The notes under the pieces are model-generated. The model was given only the letters and a program-made list of their open reading frames with translations, searched no databases and was not told where the DNA came from. Shown here one piece after another: positions 50,342 through 60,410 of a DNA stretch of 64,000 bases. Position 1 is the stretch's first letter, and each line of letters opens with the position of its first letter. Origin of the DNA: Histomonas meleagridis (lineage: Eukaryota > Parabasalia > Tritrichomonadida > Dientamoebidae); assembly GCA_020186115.1 (NCBI GenBank), contig WSYJ01000008.1, positions 91,330 to 155,329 of the forward strand, read 5' to 3'. The translations under genes were made by a program, and so were the position numbers.

Positions 50342-51361
50342 TCATTCTTCAAAGCATTTGAATCTTTCAACTAACGTTGCTATTTCTTCATCTTCTGTTT
50401 CAATTTCGAGTACATCATCAATAAATTCTGCTATATCATCCCTATCGCATGATTCGATTGCTTTTAATTGATGGATTATATCGAATGATAACTTTAAAAC
50501 ATTTTTTCTAGTGTAATCATCCATTTCTAAAGGATCTTTAAAGAATACAAAAAGATTTTCATTAACTAATTCCAATAATATTTCTAATGGAACATTTCTA
50601 ATAAAATATTTCAAAAAATCGCAAATTATTCTTTTAACTTTAAATGTTGAATTTTGAAACATTTCCATTAATTTATAATGTAATTTGCTATTTATAATAT
50701 TTTCTATGAACTGTGGATCCTTATATTTTAAGATATCAGTATAAGCAGTGATTGCATTAACAAGTATATTTTCATTTTGACATGTAAATATAATATATTG
50801 AATAGATTCATAATTTATAGTCTCAATAAAATATCCAATGTTAATTAATTTCCCAATTATAATTAACGATGGATTACAATATTTTTCTTTTAAAGAATCA
50901 AGTCCAAATTGAAGAAAGTTAAACACATTTTTAAAATCATAAAAATGGATATCAAAATCTTCTTCAAAAATAATTTGTTTTAGTGACCAAAAATTATATT
51001 TAAATGTACATAAAACTCGTAACTCAAAACATTTACTAAAATATGTGATACATTCTTGTGTAATACCATTCGGCAATGAATAATTGGTGAGCTCATAAAT
51101 AAGATGGCTAAGTGATTTGGTTACTAGTGAAGAAGTAAAAAATTCTTCAATAATTAAATCAGATAAGGAAATTTGATCAAATATATAATCAAGTGAAGGT
51201 GGAAAATTTGATAAATATAAACGAATGCATTCATAGAAGCAAACTATGTGGATTGGAGGTGAGTGATGTAAACGTTGAAAAACGAAAATTAGTAAATTTG
51301 TTTCACTAAAAATACGACATAGTTCTGTTGAAAATGAAAGAAATTCATTGATGCATTTCAT
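50342..51361 (-). CDS. Helical-repeat protein; true start uncertain
   Basis: 339 residues from ATG 51361, all helical with ARM/HEAT-like pairs, no family recognised, ending in an acidic EIETEDEEIATLVERF. The same frame stays open upstream without any ATG to about 51655 and reads like protein there, including a nuclear-signal-like FPKKRRKSALTDTDSEHDDF. The frame is closed by TAA just before. An AAAGAGTGACA motif lies at 51689-51698. So about 100 N-terminal residues are probably part of the gene, reached by an unseen intron, a non-ATG start or a sequence error. A role in the nucleus is only a guess from the basic patch. Confidence 0.6.
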   Translation of the reverse strand: MKCINEFLSFSTELCRIFSETNLLIFVFQRLHHSPPIHIVCFYECIRLYLSNFPPSLDYIFDQISLSDLIIEEFFTSSLVTKSLSHLIYELTNYSLPNGITQECITYFSKCFELRVLCTFKYNFWSLKQIIFEEDFDIHFYDFKNVFNFLQFGLDSLKEKYCNPSLIIIGKLINIGYFIETINYESIQYIIFTCQNENILVNAITAYTDILKYKDPQFIENIINSKLHYKLMEMFQNSTFKVKRIICDFLKYFIRNVPLEILLELVNENLFVFFKDPLEMDDYTRKNVLKLSFDIIHQLKAIESCDRDDIAEFIDDVLEIETEDEEIATLVERFKCFEE

Positions 51362-51688
51362 AAGATTTGGTATAATTGGTTCGTTTGGTTCGTCAAATGT
51401 ATAAGAAATTAAAACATTATGAAAATTGATTTCAAAGAAAAATTTCGTTAATGTAAGTGATTCTTGTTCAGAAAGTAGCTGCGTTAGCTTTGTAACTTCG
51501 TTTACAACTTCATTTTGATTTGACTGAACTATATTTGAATTAATTGTTTCAAGGAATTGATTAAAGACCGAACAAAAGTCATCATGTTCGGAATCTGTGT
51601 CTGTGAGTGCAGACTTTCTCCTTTTTTTTGGGAAAACTGCTTGGCTTTTGTAATTTGATTTCAGTTATGTATAAATTTCACATCAAAT

Positions 51689-51698
51689 GTCACTCTTT
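51689..51698 (-). promoter_or_regulatory. AAAGAGTGACA variant of the recurring motif
   Basis: On the minus strand, about 35 nt upstream of the extended open frame of the helical-repeat gene. It suggests transcription begins here rather than near ATG 51361. Confidence 0.35.
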
Positions 51699-51779
51699 AG
51701 TTCCTTGACACTAAAACTTTTTTGTATTCTATAGAAAATAGACAAAAAGAAAACCCATAATTCGAAAATAATTGACAAT

Positions 51780-54700
51780 TTATTTATTAGTTGAGGTGTT
51801 ACGTCCACTATTAGGAACTTCATTATAAGAAGCAAGCTGTTCTTCAAGATGCAAAATTTTCTTTTTATTTTCATTAATTTGTCTTTGAGCCTCAGCAGCA
51901 GGAATCAATGAAGTATTTGTATTTGATCCTTTCTTCGTTAAAGCTGCATTTTGCATTTCTCTTTTATTAATTGCTCTATATCTTTGTAGTTCTTCAATTA
52001 AAGCTGCATTTTGCATTAATAATTTTGTTTGTTCTTTTGCTTGGAATTGCTCATCTCTTGCATGTTGTTGCTTTAATTCTTTTAACTGTCTTTGTAAAGT
52101 AGCTTTTTGCCTTTTATGTTCTTCTTCAACAAATTTATCTAATTTAATATCATTAATTTTTTGGTTTTTTACGTATTTTGCACAAAATGTCTCGAAAAGT
52201 GATTTCAATTCATCTTTAACATGAAACTTTTGAACAACTTCATGTAGATCATGTTTTGCTTGTTCAAAATATGAAGTTGCTGATGTTAATTTTCGTGTTT
52301 GCTTTCTTTCTTCTTCAATTACACTTTGTAATTTTTTATGCATTTCAGCAATTGTTTCATTTTGTTCTGTTGCTTTTTTATGTGCATTTTCGAGTTGCCC
52401 ATCTTTCATTGAAATTTTTGAAACTTTTTTCGAAATTGTTTCATTTAATGGGCCAATTTGTTGTTTAAGCATAGCTTCTTGATGAGATAAAACTTGATGA
52501 TATTTTTCTAATTCTTGATTTTCTATTTTAACTGAACCAATTTTAAGTTCTCTGTCACGAATTGTTGCTTCTTTTTGAGCAATTTCTTCTTTCAGTCGAT
52601 CAATTTCTTTTTTAAGTTCAGATAATTGAAAATGAAGTTTTTCTTTTTGCTCTGAAAGTTTATTTCTTTCTATTTGTTGTGATTCATAAAGTTTTTGAAA
52701 TGTTGTGCATTCTTTTGATTTATTTACATGTTCATCTTGTAGTTTTGTTCTAGCTTTTTCTTCTTCAATCATTATTTCATGTAACTGTTTTTCTGTTGCT
52801 TCAATTGCGGCTTCTTTTTCAGAAAGAATTTCTTGTTTCATTTCTTCTATTTGAAGAATTTTCTTTTTCTTTTTTTCTTGATATTCTTTAAGTTCGTTAT
52901 TTGCTATTTGTAATCTTCGAATATGATCATTTTTAAGTTGTTCAAGAATTTGTAAATGCTTAGTTTGAGCATTTTGTATATTTTGCTTCCATTCATTTTC
53001 CATATTTTCTTTATCTTTTTGAAGTTGTTCACAAATATTATGTGAAGCAATAATATATTTACGATGTTCTTCATCTTGTGCTGTAATTTTATCTTCCCAT
53101 TCTTTGGTTAATTGTTTTTCTTTTTCATTGTTACTCATTTCAACTTCATCTTTTTCTTTTTTCTTATTTTCATAAGCAATTCTATTTTTATCTTTATTTT
53201 TCTTTGCTTCTTCTGCTTTTTTATCATCCTTTGATTTATAGGTATTTTCGATCATATTTTTCCTCATTTTAAAAGAAGAATTTAAATCATTTTTTTCAGC
53301 TTCAAATGATTTAAGTTGATTAACCCTTTCTTCAATTTCGGCACGTGTTGTTTGAATTTCATCACTAAAAAATGAACGTTCAGGATTATGAATACGATTA
53401 TCTTTGTCTTTAATATTAAATATACAAAGCATTCCATCTTCACCAGTTGTAAATAATAATGAATCATCAAATGAAATTGCCATTGATGTAATAGCACCTA
53501 TATGACAATTAATAAATGTTTTTTCTCCGCCTATTGGTAAGTTATATGAATAAACTTTACCATCTTTTGTTCCAGAAAATAACATTTGTCCATTATTCGA
53601 CATTACAACTTGAGTATGAGGGATTTGAAATAATACTTCACGAACAATTTGTCCATTTTGAATTTCTTTTAATTTCATATCAGTTCCACATATATAAACA
53701 CTATTAAAATCAGGTGATGAAGTAATTGAAGTATATTGAACTTGTGGAGTTGTACAATTTTCATCTCTATTAATATTATCTTGTCGATGTATATACATTG
53801 CACCATCATTTCCTACAGAAGCAATTACAGTATCACATTCACCCCATATTAAATTATGTACATTAGAACTATGTCTATGAAGTGTGTTAATAAGTTGAAA
53901 AGTTGTTGTTGAATAAATTTGAATTTTTGTTGCATTAACAGCAGCAAACAAATGTCCACCATTAGAAAATTTAGCACAACGACATCCACGAATTGGAAAT
54001 TCTCGAAAAGGTCGAATATCATCATAAAAAATAGAACATAATCTTAACTTATCACCAAATCCTATCAATATTGTAAATCCATCAGGATGAAGTGATACAC
54101 AATAAACTGTTTCAGTAAATTCTTTAACTATTTCAAGTGAATTATCAAGATAATTCCAAATTCTGACTGTTTTATCAGTTCCACAAGTTGCAACCAAAGG
54201 TTTTCTGCAACATGTTGAACAACTTAAAATTGCTCCATCATGAAAATTCATTAGTAAAGGTTTTTCTTCATAATTTAATAAAAATTCACCACTTGAAAGT
54301 GAAACAGCTATAAGTTTATTTTTATCCATGGTGACAATTGCTGTTTCTTCAGTTGGATCAATCGCAATTGAATGAGCTGAAATTGGTAATTCAGTAAATA
54401 ATGGAATAGAACGAATTGCAGTAAATAATTTTGGTTTTGAAGAAATATCAAAAATTGTTAAATAACCACTTTCAGTTGCTATTATAAATCCTTTTTTAAA
54501 GGGAACCATTGAAACAATTGCTGAATCACGTCGTTCGAAATCTTTTTTAACATCTAAAACTGAAATTTGTGGATCAGAATTAACTGATATTATATCTCCA
54601 TTAGAATTTGCACATAAAAGTAATGAATCATTTAACCATAAATGACATGTGATAATATCTATATTTGGGTTTGAAATAATTACTTCTGAAAGTGAATTTT

Positions 54701-55250
54701 CTTCAAGTTTATATATTTTAAGGAAATGTTGACCTGTGACTGCTATAAAAGGAATTTTTCCTTGTGAAAAAGTACATTGTGAAATTGGTGACTCAGAATT
54801 ACCTGTTTTAATTGTTGTTATGATTTGATTGGAAATTAAATCCCATATTACAAGATTATAACCAGGTTCTTTGCCTTGACCAAGTAAATATTTACCATCG
54901 CTACTAAAAGAAAGAGAAACAAAACCGGAGGAATTAAAATCGTCTCCTAAGTGAAAAAAATTACGAGGGCGCATTGTATGAATATCAAAAATACAAACTG
55001 ATGGTTGGATTGAACAATCACCAAAAGCAACATTGGGTTTTCCATCCATAACTGCAATTGCTGATACGCCTGATGAAAATTCTTCGGGTGGCAAAAAAAT
55101 CTTTTGAGTTCGATTATTAATGTTATGAACTACTATTGTATTTCCACTTGGAAAAACAGCATGTTCCTCACCAATAAAAAGAATGTTTGGATTTGGCATT
55201 TTACTAAGACCCAAAACATTTTTAAAAGCAAGGTTTCCTTCTACCATCAT
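51780..55250 (-). CDS. CFAP57: CFAP57-like flagellar WD40/coiled-coil protein
   Basis: 1,156 residues. The first ~640 are two WD40 propellers (DGKYLLGQGKEPGYNLVIWD, GAILSCSTCCRKPLVATCGT then DKTVRIWNY, GAITSMAISFDDSLLFTTGE then DGMLCIFN). Residues about 640-1110 are an unbroken coiled coil with many K/E/Q heptads. This order and length fit CFAP57/WDR65, a component linked to inner dynein arms and the axonemal regulatory complex. It fits the flagella of trichomonads. The next gene upstream is a POC5-like basal body protein on the same strand, 154 nt away. The stop reads TAAATAAA. Confidence 0.82.
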   Translation of the reverse strand: MMVEGNLAFKNVLGLSKMPNPNILFIGEEHAVFPSGNTIVVHNINNRTQKIFLPPEEFSSGVSAIAVMDGKPNVAFGDCSIQPSVCIFDIHTMRPRNFFHLGDDFNSSGFVSLSFSSDGKYLLGQGKEPGYNLVIWDLISNQIITTIKTGNSESPISQCTFSQGKIPFIAVTGQHFLKIYKLEENSLSEVIISNPNIDIITCHLWLNDSLLLCANSNGDIISVNSDPQISVLDVKKDFERRDSAIVSMVPFKKGFIIATESGYLTIFDISSKPKLFTAIRSIPLFTELPISAHSIAIDPTEETAIVTMDKNKLIAVSLSSGEFLLNYEEKPLLMNFHDGAILSCSTCCRKPLVATCGTDKTVRIWNYLDNSLEIVKEFTETVYCVSLHPDGFTILIGFGDKLRLCSIFYDDIRPFREFPIRGCRCAKFSNGGHLFAAVNATKIQIYSTTTFQLINTLHRHSSNVHNLIWGECDTVIASVGNDGAMYIHRQDNINRDENCTTPQVQYTSITSSPDFNSVYICGTDMKLKEIQNGQIVREVLFQIPHTQVVMSNNGQMLFSGTKDGKVYSYNLPIGGEKTFINCHIGAITSMAISFDDSLLFTTGEDGMLCIFNIKDKDNRIHNPERSFFSDEIQTTRAEIEERVNQLKSFEAEKNDLNSSFKMRKNMIENTYKSKDDKKAEEAKKNKDKNRIAYENKKKEKDEVEMSNNEKEKQLTKEWEDKITAQDEEHRKYIIASHNICEQLQKDKENMENEWKQNIQNAQTKHLQILEQLKNDHIRRLQIANNELKEYQEKKKKKILQIEEMKQEILSEKEAAIEATEKQLHEIMIEEEKARTKLQDEHVNKSKECTTFQKLYESQQIERNKLSEQKEKLHFQLSELKKEIDRLKEEIAQKEATIRDRELKIGSVKIENQELEKYHQVLSHQEAMLKQQIGPLNETISKKVSKISMKDGQLENAHKKATEQNETIAEMHKKLQSVIEEERKQTRKLTSATSYFEQAKHDLHEVVQKFHVKDELKSLFETFCAKYVKNQKINDIKLDKFVEEEHKRQKATLQRQLKELKQQHARDEQFQAKEQTKLLMQNAALIEELQRYRAINKREMQNAALTKKGSNTNTSLIPAAEAQRQINENKKKILHLEEQLASYNEVPNSGRNTSTNK

Positions 55251-55404
55251 CTGAAAAAACGTATTAAAAAAACGTTTAATTTTAAGTAAAAAGAAAAACT
55301 GAATTAATGATAGAAATTATGTGATTTTTAAACGAAAAAAGTTATTATTTATAGGCTATACATAATTTTTTTTCTCCAACAAGGAGCAAAAAATTAAATT
55401 TTTA

Positions 55405-56283
55405 TTAATGCTTAATTATTGAAATTTTTGGTGTAGTTTCGGAAGTAAAATCATTTTCAGTATCGCCATCAGAGCATCCGCTTTTCTCGTGAATGTCAAG
55501 TTGAGGGATTTCGCCAAACACTTCAATAGCTTCAAGGTTTAAATTTACGATTCCACGCATAAAAGCACGTTGAAGTCTTTGTTCCATTTCTATATGGTGC
55601 TTTTTGTTTTCAGCTAAGAGCTTTTTCACAGCAGTTAGCTCTGTTTGTAAAGCAGAAATTCTTTGTTCCATTTCTAATTCTTTTTGCATAATTTTATTTT
55701 TACAATTTGTGCGAATAAAAGTAATCAAATGTTTTTGCCTTACAACTTTGAATCGCCTTATCCATCTTTTGAACATTATCCTTTCTAGTGGATGCTGAAG
55801 ATAAATACGATTAGAAACGTTTGTAATGAAATCTTTTCCATTGGCCAAATCAGCCCATGCTTTAAAAATGCATGATTTTTTATTTGCAATTTTATCTTGT
55901 GTTTGTAAAAAGGAAATATGTTGAACAAATTTAGTAATGCATTTATCGGTTTTTTGAATTTCCATGTCTAACTGTTCACACCTACTTTGTTCTGTATTGT
56001 TCTTTAGTTCTTGATCATCAATTTCTTTTTCAAGTTTTGATGAAATTGGAAAATATTGTTGGCGTAAATCTTGAATTAATTTCGTTTTCCTTTGTTGATA
56101 CATTAATTGTAAATCATTTTCCATATTTTTTTGATGTAGATCAACACATTTTATGAAAGGTAATGTTTCCGCTTGCAAAACTTTTGAAAACTCATGAGTT
56201 CTCTTTGAGAGAAAATGTATACATTTGAATTCAAAATCTATCGTTATCATAAACAAAAAATGATCGTCCCAAGCAAACCACAT
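55405..56283 (-). CDS. POC5-like centriolar protein
   Basis: 292 residues, helical. Basic tryptophan-bearing segments (IFKAWADLANG, RIMFKRWIRRFKVVRQKHL) resemble centrin-binding Sfi1/POC5 repeats. Near the end, RLQRAFMRGIVNLNLEAIEV matches the POC5 C-terminal signature (RAFLRGVCALNMEAMTMF in animals). POC5 binds centrin in the inner scaffold of centrioles and basal bodies. The protein is half the length of animal POC5. The start codon directly follows AAAAGTGAC. The divergent FG-protein gene begins only 30 nt away. Confidence 0.72.
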   Translation of the reverse strand: MWFAWDDHFLFMITIDFEFKCIHFLSKRTHEFSKVLQAETLPFIKCVDLHQKNMENDLQLMYQQRKTKLIQDLRQQYFPISSKLEKEIDDQELKNNTEQSRCEQLDMEIQKTDKCITKFVQHISFLQTQDKIANKKSCIFKAWADLANGKDFITNVSNRIYLQHPLERIMFKRWIRRFKVVRQKHLITFIRTNCKNKIMQKELEMEQRISALQTELTAVKKLLAENKKHHIEMEQRLQRAFMRGIVNLNLEAIEVFGEIPQLDIHEKSGCSDGDTENDFTSETTPKISIIKH

Positions 56284-56292
56284 GTCACTTTT
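56283..56292 (-). promoter_or_regulatory. Shared motif between divergent genes
   Basis: TGTCACTTTT lies in the 30-bp gap between the POC5-like and FG-protein genes. On the minus strand it is AAAAGTGACA touching the POC5 ATG. On the plus strand TCACTT matches the trichomonad initiator TCAYWW, about 28 nt before the FG-protein ATG. One site may serve both directions. Confidence 0.5.
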
Positions 56293-56313
56293 GGGAGTTG
56301 GCTATGAATTAAA

Positions 56314-58491
56314 ATGTTCGGAGGAGGATTGAGTAACACCCCTTGGGGATCGATGGGCAGCAACAAACCTACAAACTCTAGTGTGCCGTTTCAAAACCAA
56401 AACCAAACGGGCTCTTTTGCCAATGGAAATAACCCATTTGCAAACAACTCTAGTTCATCTACAGGGGCTACAAACCCATGGACAGGGGGCTCAAGCCAAT
56501 CTACATGGGGCAAAGTCACATTTGCAAACAACTCTAGTTCATCTACAGGGGCTACAAACCCATGGGCAGGAAATTTCACAAATGCAAATCCAAGCGATAA
56601 ATTAAATAGTCAAAATTCTAATACGAATAACGCTGAGCCAACCAAAAAAATTAAAACCATTCTTGATCCACCTGATGATATTTTTAAGCCAACTACAAAT
56701 AATAATCCAAATAAACCAACAACAGTAGCACCACCACCATCAGCATCATTTGGAGCAAATAATAATGCGAATAAACCGACAACAGTAGCACCACCACCAT
56801 CAACAACATTTGGAGCAAATAATAATGCGAATAAACCGACAACAGTAGCACCACCACCATCAACAACATTTGGAGCAAATAATAATGCGAATAAACCGAC
56901 AACAGTAGCACCACCACCATCAGCATCATTTGGAGCAAATAATAATGAAAATAAACCGACAACAGTAGCACCACCACCATCAGCATCATTTGGAGCAAAT
57001 AATAATGCGAATAAACCGACAACAGTAGCACCACCACCATCAACAACATTTGGAGCAAATAATAATGCGAATAAACCAACAACAGTAGCACCACCACCAT
57101 CAACAACATTTGGAGCAAATAATAATGCAAACAAACCGACAACAGTAGCACCACCACCATCAACAACATTTGGAGCAAATAATAATGCGAATAAACCGAC
57201 AACAGTAGCACCACCACCATCAACAACATTTGGAGCAAATAATAATGCGAATAAACCGACAACAGTAGCACCACCACCATCAGCATCATTTGGAGCAAAT
57301 AATAATGCGAATAAACCGACAACAGTAGCACCACCACCATCAACAACATTTGGAGCAAATAATAATGCGAATAAACCAACAACAGTAGCACCACCACCAT
57401 CAGCATCATTTGGAGCAAATAATAATGAAAATAAACCAACAACAGTAGCACCACCACCATCAGCATCATTTGGAGCAAATAATAATGCGAATAAACCGAC
57501 AACAGTAGCACCACCACCATCAACAACATTTGGAGCAAATAATAATGCGAATAAACCAACAACAGTAGCACCACCACCATCAGCATCATTTGGAGCAAAT
57601 AATAATGCGAATAAACCGACAACAGTAGCACCACCACCATCAACAACATTTGGAGCAAATAATAATGCGAATAAACCGACAACAGTAGCACCACCACCAT
57701 CAACAACATTTGGAGCAAATAATAATGCAAACAAACCGACAACAGTAGCACCACCACCATCAACAACATTTGGAGCAAATAATAATGCGAATAAACCGAC
57801 AACAGTAGCACCACCACCATCAACAACATTTGGAGCAAATAATAATGCGAATAAACCGACAACAGTAGCACCACCACCATCAGCATCATTTGGAGCAAAT
57901 AATAATGCGAATAAACCGACAACAGTAGCACCACCACCATCAACAACATTTGGAGCAAATAATAATGCGAATAAACCAACAACAGTAGCACCACCACCAT
58001 CAACAACATTTGGAGCAAATAATAATGCAAACAAACCGACAACAGTAGCACCACCACCATCAACAACATTTGGAGCAAATAATAATGCGAATAAACCGAC
58101 AACAGTAGCACCACCACCATCAACAACATTTGGAGCAAATAATAATGCAAACAAACCAACTCCATCACTAACAACAACAACTCCTTCACTAACAATACCA
58201 ACTCCATCACTAACAACAACAACTCCTTCACTAACAACAACAACTCCTTCAATCTCCGATAAGGAAAATAAAACAATCTCAACAACAAAACATGACCGGA
58301 CTAAACACAAAATTCAAAAAAAGAGAACAGTTGTCCACACGTATGGATTACCTTCACAGTTTTGTATTGCATATCGTTACACAATGAAGTTATACAACAA
58401 AGAAATAACTTCAAAACAAATTGATGAATCTATCCACGAAGTTGCTAAAGCACTTCAACCATGGATCCTTGCTGGATATTCAAGTGAATAA
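56314..58491 (+). CDS. FG-repeat nucleoporin-like protein with 20-residue tandem repeats
   Basis: 725 residues. The N-terminus MFGGGLSNTPWGSMGSNKPT and two copies of FANNSSSSTGATNPW are FG/GN-rich like nucleoporin tails. Residues 130-609 are 24 copies of a 20-residue unit, NKPTTVAPPPS(T/A)(T/S)FGANNNA, each with one FG. A Ser/Thr/Pro-rich stretch (TPSLTTTTPSL) and a basic stretch follow. A folded-looking C-terminal ~60 residues contains PSQFCIAYRYTMKLYNKEI and ALQPWILAGYSSE. FG spacers rich in N, S, T and P suit the nuclear pore barrier, but the C-terminal domain is not recognised. A secreted mucin-like role is unlikely as there is no signal peptide. Confidence 0.7.
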   Translation: MFGGGLSNTPWGSMGSNKPTNSSVPFQNQNQTGSFANGNNPFANNSSSSTGATNPWTGGSSQSTWGKVTFANNSSSSTGATNPWAGNFTNANPSDKLNSQNSNTNNAEPTKKIKTILDPPDDIFKPTTNNNPNKPTTVAPPPSASFGANNNANKPTTVAPPPSTTFGANNNANKPTTVAPPPSTTFGANNNANKPTTVAPPPSASFGANNNENKPTTVAPPPSASFGANNNANKPTTVAPPPSTTFGANNNANKPTTVAPPPSTTFGANNNANKPTTVAPPPSTTFGANNNANKPTTVAPPPSTTFGANNNANKPTTVAPPPSASFGANNNANKPTTVAPPPSTTFGANNNANKPTTVAPPPSASFGANNNENKPTTVAPPPSASFGANNNANKPTTVAPPPSTTFGANNNANKPTTVAPPPSASFGANNNANKPTTVAPPPSTTFGANNNANKPTTVAPPPSTTFGANNNANKPTTVAPPPSTTFGANNNANKPTTVAPPPSTTFGANNNANKPTTVAPPPSASFGANNNANKPTTVAPPPSTTFGANNNANKPTTVAPPPSTTFGANNNANKPTTVAPPPSTTFGANNNANKPTTVAPPPSTTFGANNNANKPTPSLTTTTPSLTIPTPSLTTTTPSLTTTTPSISDKENKTISTTKHDRTKHKIQKKRTVVHTYGLPSQFCIAYRYTMKLYNKEITSKQIDESIHEVAKALQPWILAGYSSE
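56701..58140 (+). repeat. Coding minisatellite, 24 x 60 bp
   Basis: Exact 60-bp period through 24 units with no indel. Units differ at a few sites only: SAS or STT before FG, GCG/GCA/GAA in the NNNx codon, AAT or AAC, and CCG or CCA. Variants recur in blocks (units 6-9 equal units 21-24; units 8-11 equal units 18-21; units 4-6 match 12-14 except for codon choice), showing block duplication. Confidence 0.97.
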
Positions 58492-58668
58492 TATAATGAT
58501 GTTTCTTTTGTATCATTTGTTTCATTTTTATTTGTTTGAACATGTCGTTTTTGATTTCTTGAAAAAAATTAAATTGTTCCAAAAATGTATAAACTAACAT
58601 AAAAGCACAAGCAGCAAAAAGAAGAATGATAAAAAATCTGCTATAAAAGGTGGTCGATTGTTGGATTT

Positions 58669-60345
58669 CTAAAAGATTATTGATGTTAATTTTTCTGAAA
58701 AAAGTTTCGCAATGTGATTATAACCTTTCCATATGTTTTCATACGTTGCAAAATAATATGAAATGCAAACAACATTTAAATATATTTCTTCTGGAACTGA
58801 TTTTAATTCAACTGTTTCAATAAATTTGTTCAGTTCAGTTTAATATAACAAAAATCTGTTTTTAATTTTTCTTGAACAATATTTAAATACAATACAAATT
58901 ATGAATTTTTTCTTTTTCATTATTTACTTGAAATGTTAATTGTTAACATTTGATCATTTAAATACGCTGCAATTGGTTCGCCATGTTTCATTAAAATATG
59001 TTCGGCTGAATATATATCGCCAATACTTAAATATGATGTCGCAGAAAGATAAATATTCCCTTTTTCTATATGGTATTTCGATCGTTGATATCCAAATTTA
59101 TATTCGAGATAAAGATCTTGATTTTGAAATTCTTCGTCAAGAAATGGTTTCGCGCGCTGTTTCTTATAATTCGTTGTCTTCGTTATTTTGTTTTGATTTA
59201 AATTTGAATATTTTCGTTGAAGTGCTATAATTAATGCTTTATCTTCTTCATTAGTTTCAATTAATATTTTAATCGCTTTGTCAATATTCCCAATTGCAAG
59301 ATGATAAATACAAATTTCATTATTACTTGTCATTAACTTTGCGCGATTGTTCATCATTTCACGCTAAAATTCATATGAAACTGACACTGATGTTGCAACT
59401 GATAAATCATATTCACCTGAACTAAACATTTTTTCACAATAATGTTTATTATTACCAAGAAATAATTCAACTTCTGCAAAATGTTGAAGTTTTTCTTTTG
59501 ATTTAATGACACATAAATATATTGTGTCTCTGTTCTAAATACAAATTCTTTAGTCTCAATATTATAAATATAAATTCCATAACATTTTTGACAAATAAGT
59601 AATAATTCGGAATGAAAATGGTTAAAATTTATACTTAAAATTGGTTGTTTTTAATAAAATGAACTAATCCAATGTTATTCCGAATGTCAAAAATTCCAAT
59701 GCCATTCTTAAAGATAACTAAACAATTCGTTTCACAATTCGGATCAAGTTCAACTGATGTAACTAAGCCTCCATTAGTGTAATATTTTGTATCAATTTCA
59801 TGTACGTTAATACGAATTATATGTCCAAGCCCATTACCTCCAAAAATTATTCGATATTTATCATAATTAAATTGTGTAATAGTCATTATAAGCATATTAG
59901 AAAAATCTCCAATTTCTGTTTTTGTAGTTGTCCCATCAAGTGAATAAAGAAAAAAGATAGAAAAATAACACAACCAACAAAATAATGTTAAATCTTGATT
60001 CCGCCAATAAATCGAGATAATTATTTCTTTATTAGGAATTATTCGTATAATTTCTTGACTTAAAATATGAATTTCTTTAGAAGAATAATTAATAGATATT
60101 AGTTCTGTTTGAATACTTGCAAGAGAAATAGGTCGAATGGCATTTTGTGTTGTTATAACATTAATATTCTTTAATGTGATTTGATCATAAACATAAACTG
60201 ATAATAACGTTGCTTAAGCAAAATATTTAGAATTTTGTGTTAAAACACTTGTGGATAAATTTTGTATACCTGGATAATTCATATTTATAAGATCTCCTTT
60301 TTGATATTTTAATAATTGATGAATATCTTCTTTTGTTTCATTCAT
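58669..60345 (-). pseudogene. WD-repeat protein (WDR17-like) pseudogene
   Basis: From ATG 60345 (MNETKEDIHQLLKYQKGD) the frame reads NSKYFA, a TAA, then ATLLSVYVYDQITLKN, which resembles the opening WD repeat of WDR17. Further open stretches are FGGNGLGHIIRINVHEID (59820), LVIFKNGIGIFDI (59690), a TPR-like part NIDKAIKILIETNEEDKALI (59280), HILMKHGEPIAAYLNDQML (58960) and IYLNVVCISYYFATYENIWK (58770) ending at TAG 58669-58671. Several frame changes and a large internal deletion are evident, because WDR17 is normally over 1,000 residues. The identification is moderate. Confidence 0.65.
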
Positions 60346-60410
60346 TAAAAATAAACGTGCTTATATGATGGAAGCCGGCTTATAATGATATACGTTTAAA
60401 AAAAAATTAT

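Noticed and set aside
56610-58310. Long antisense open frames (over 500 codons) opposite the FG gene
   Set aside because: They arise because a 60-bp repeat keeps every frame open; the sense frame has the meaningful ends and composition.
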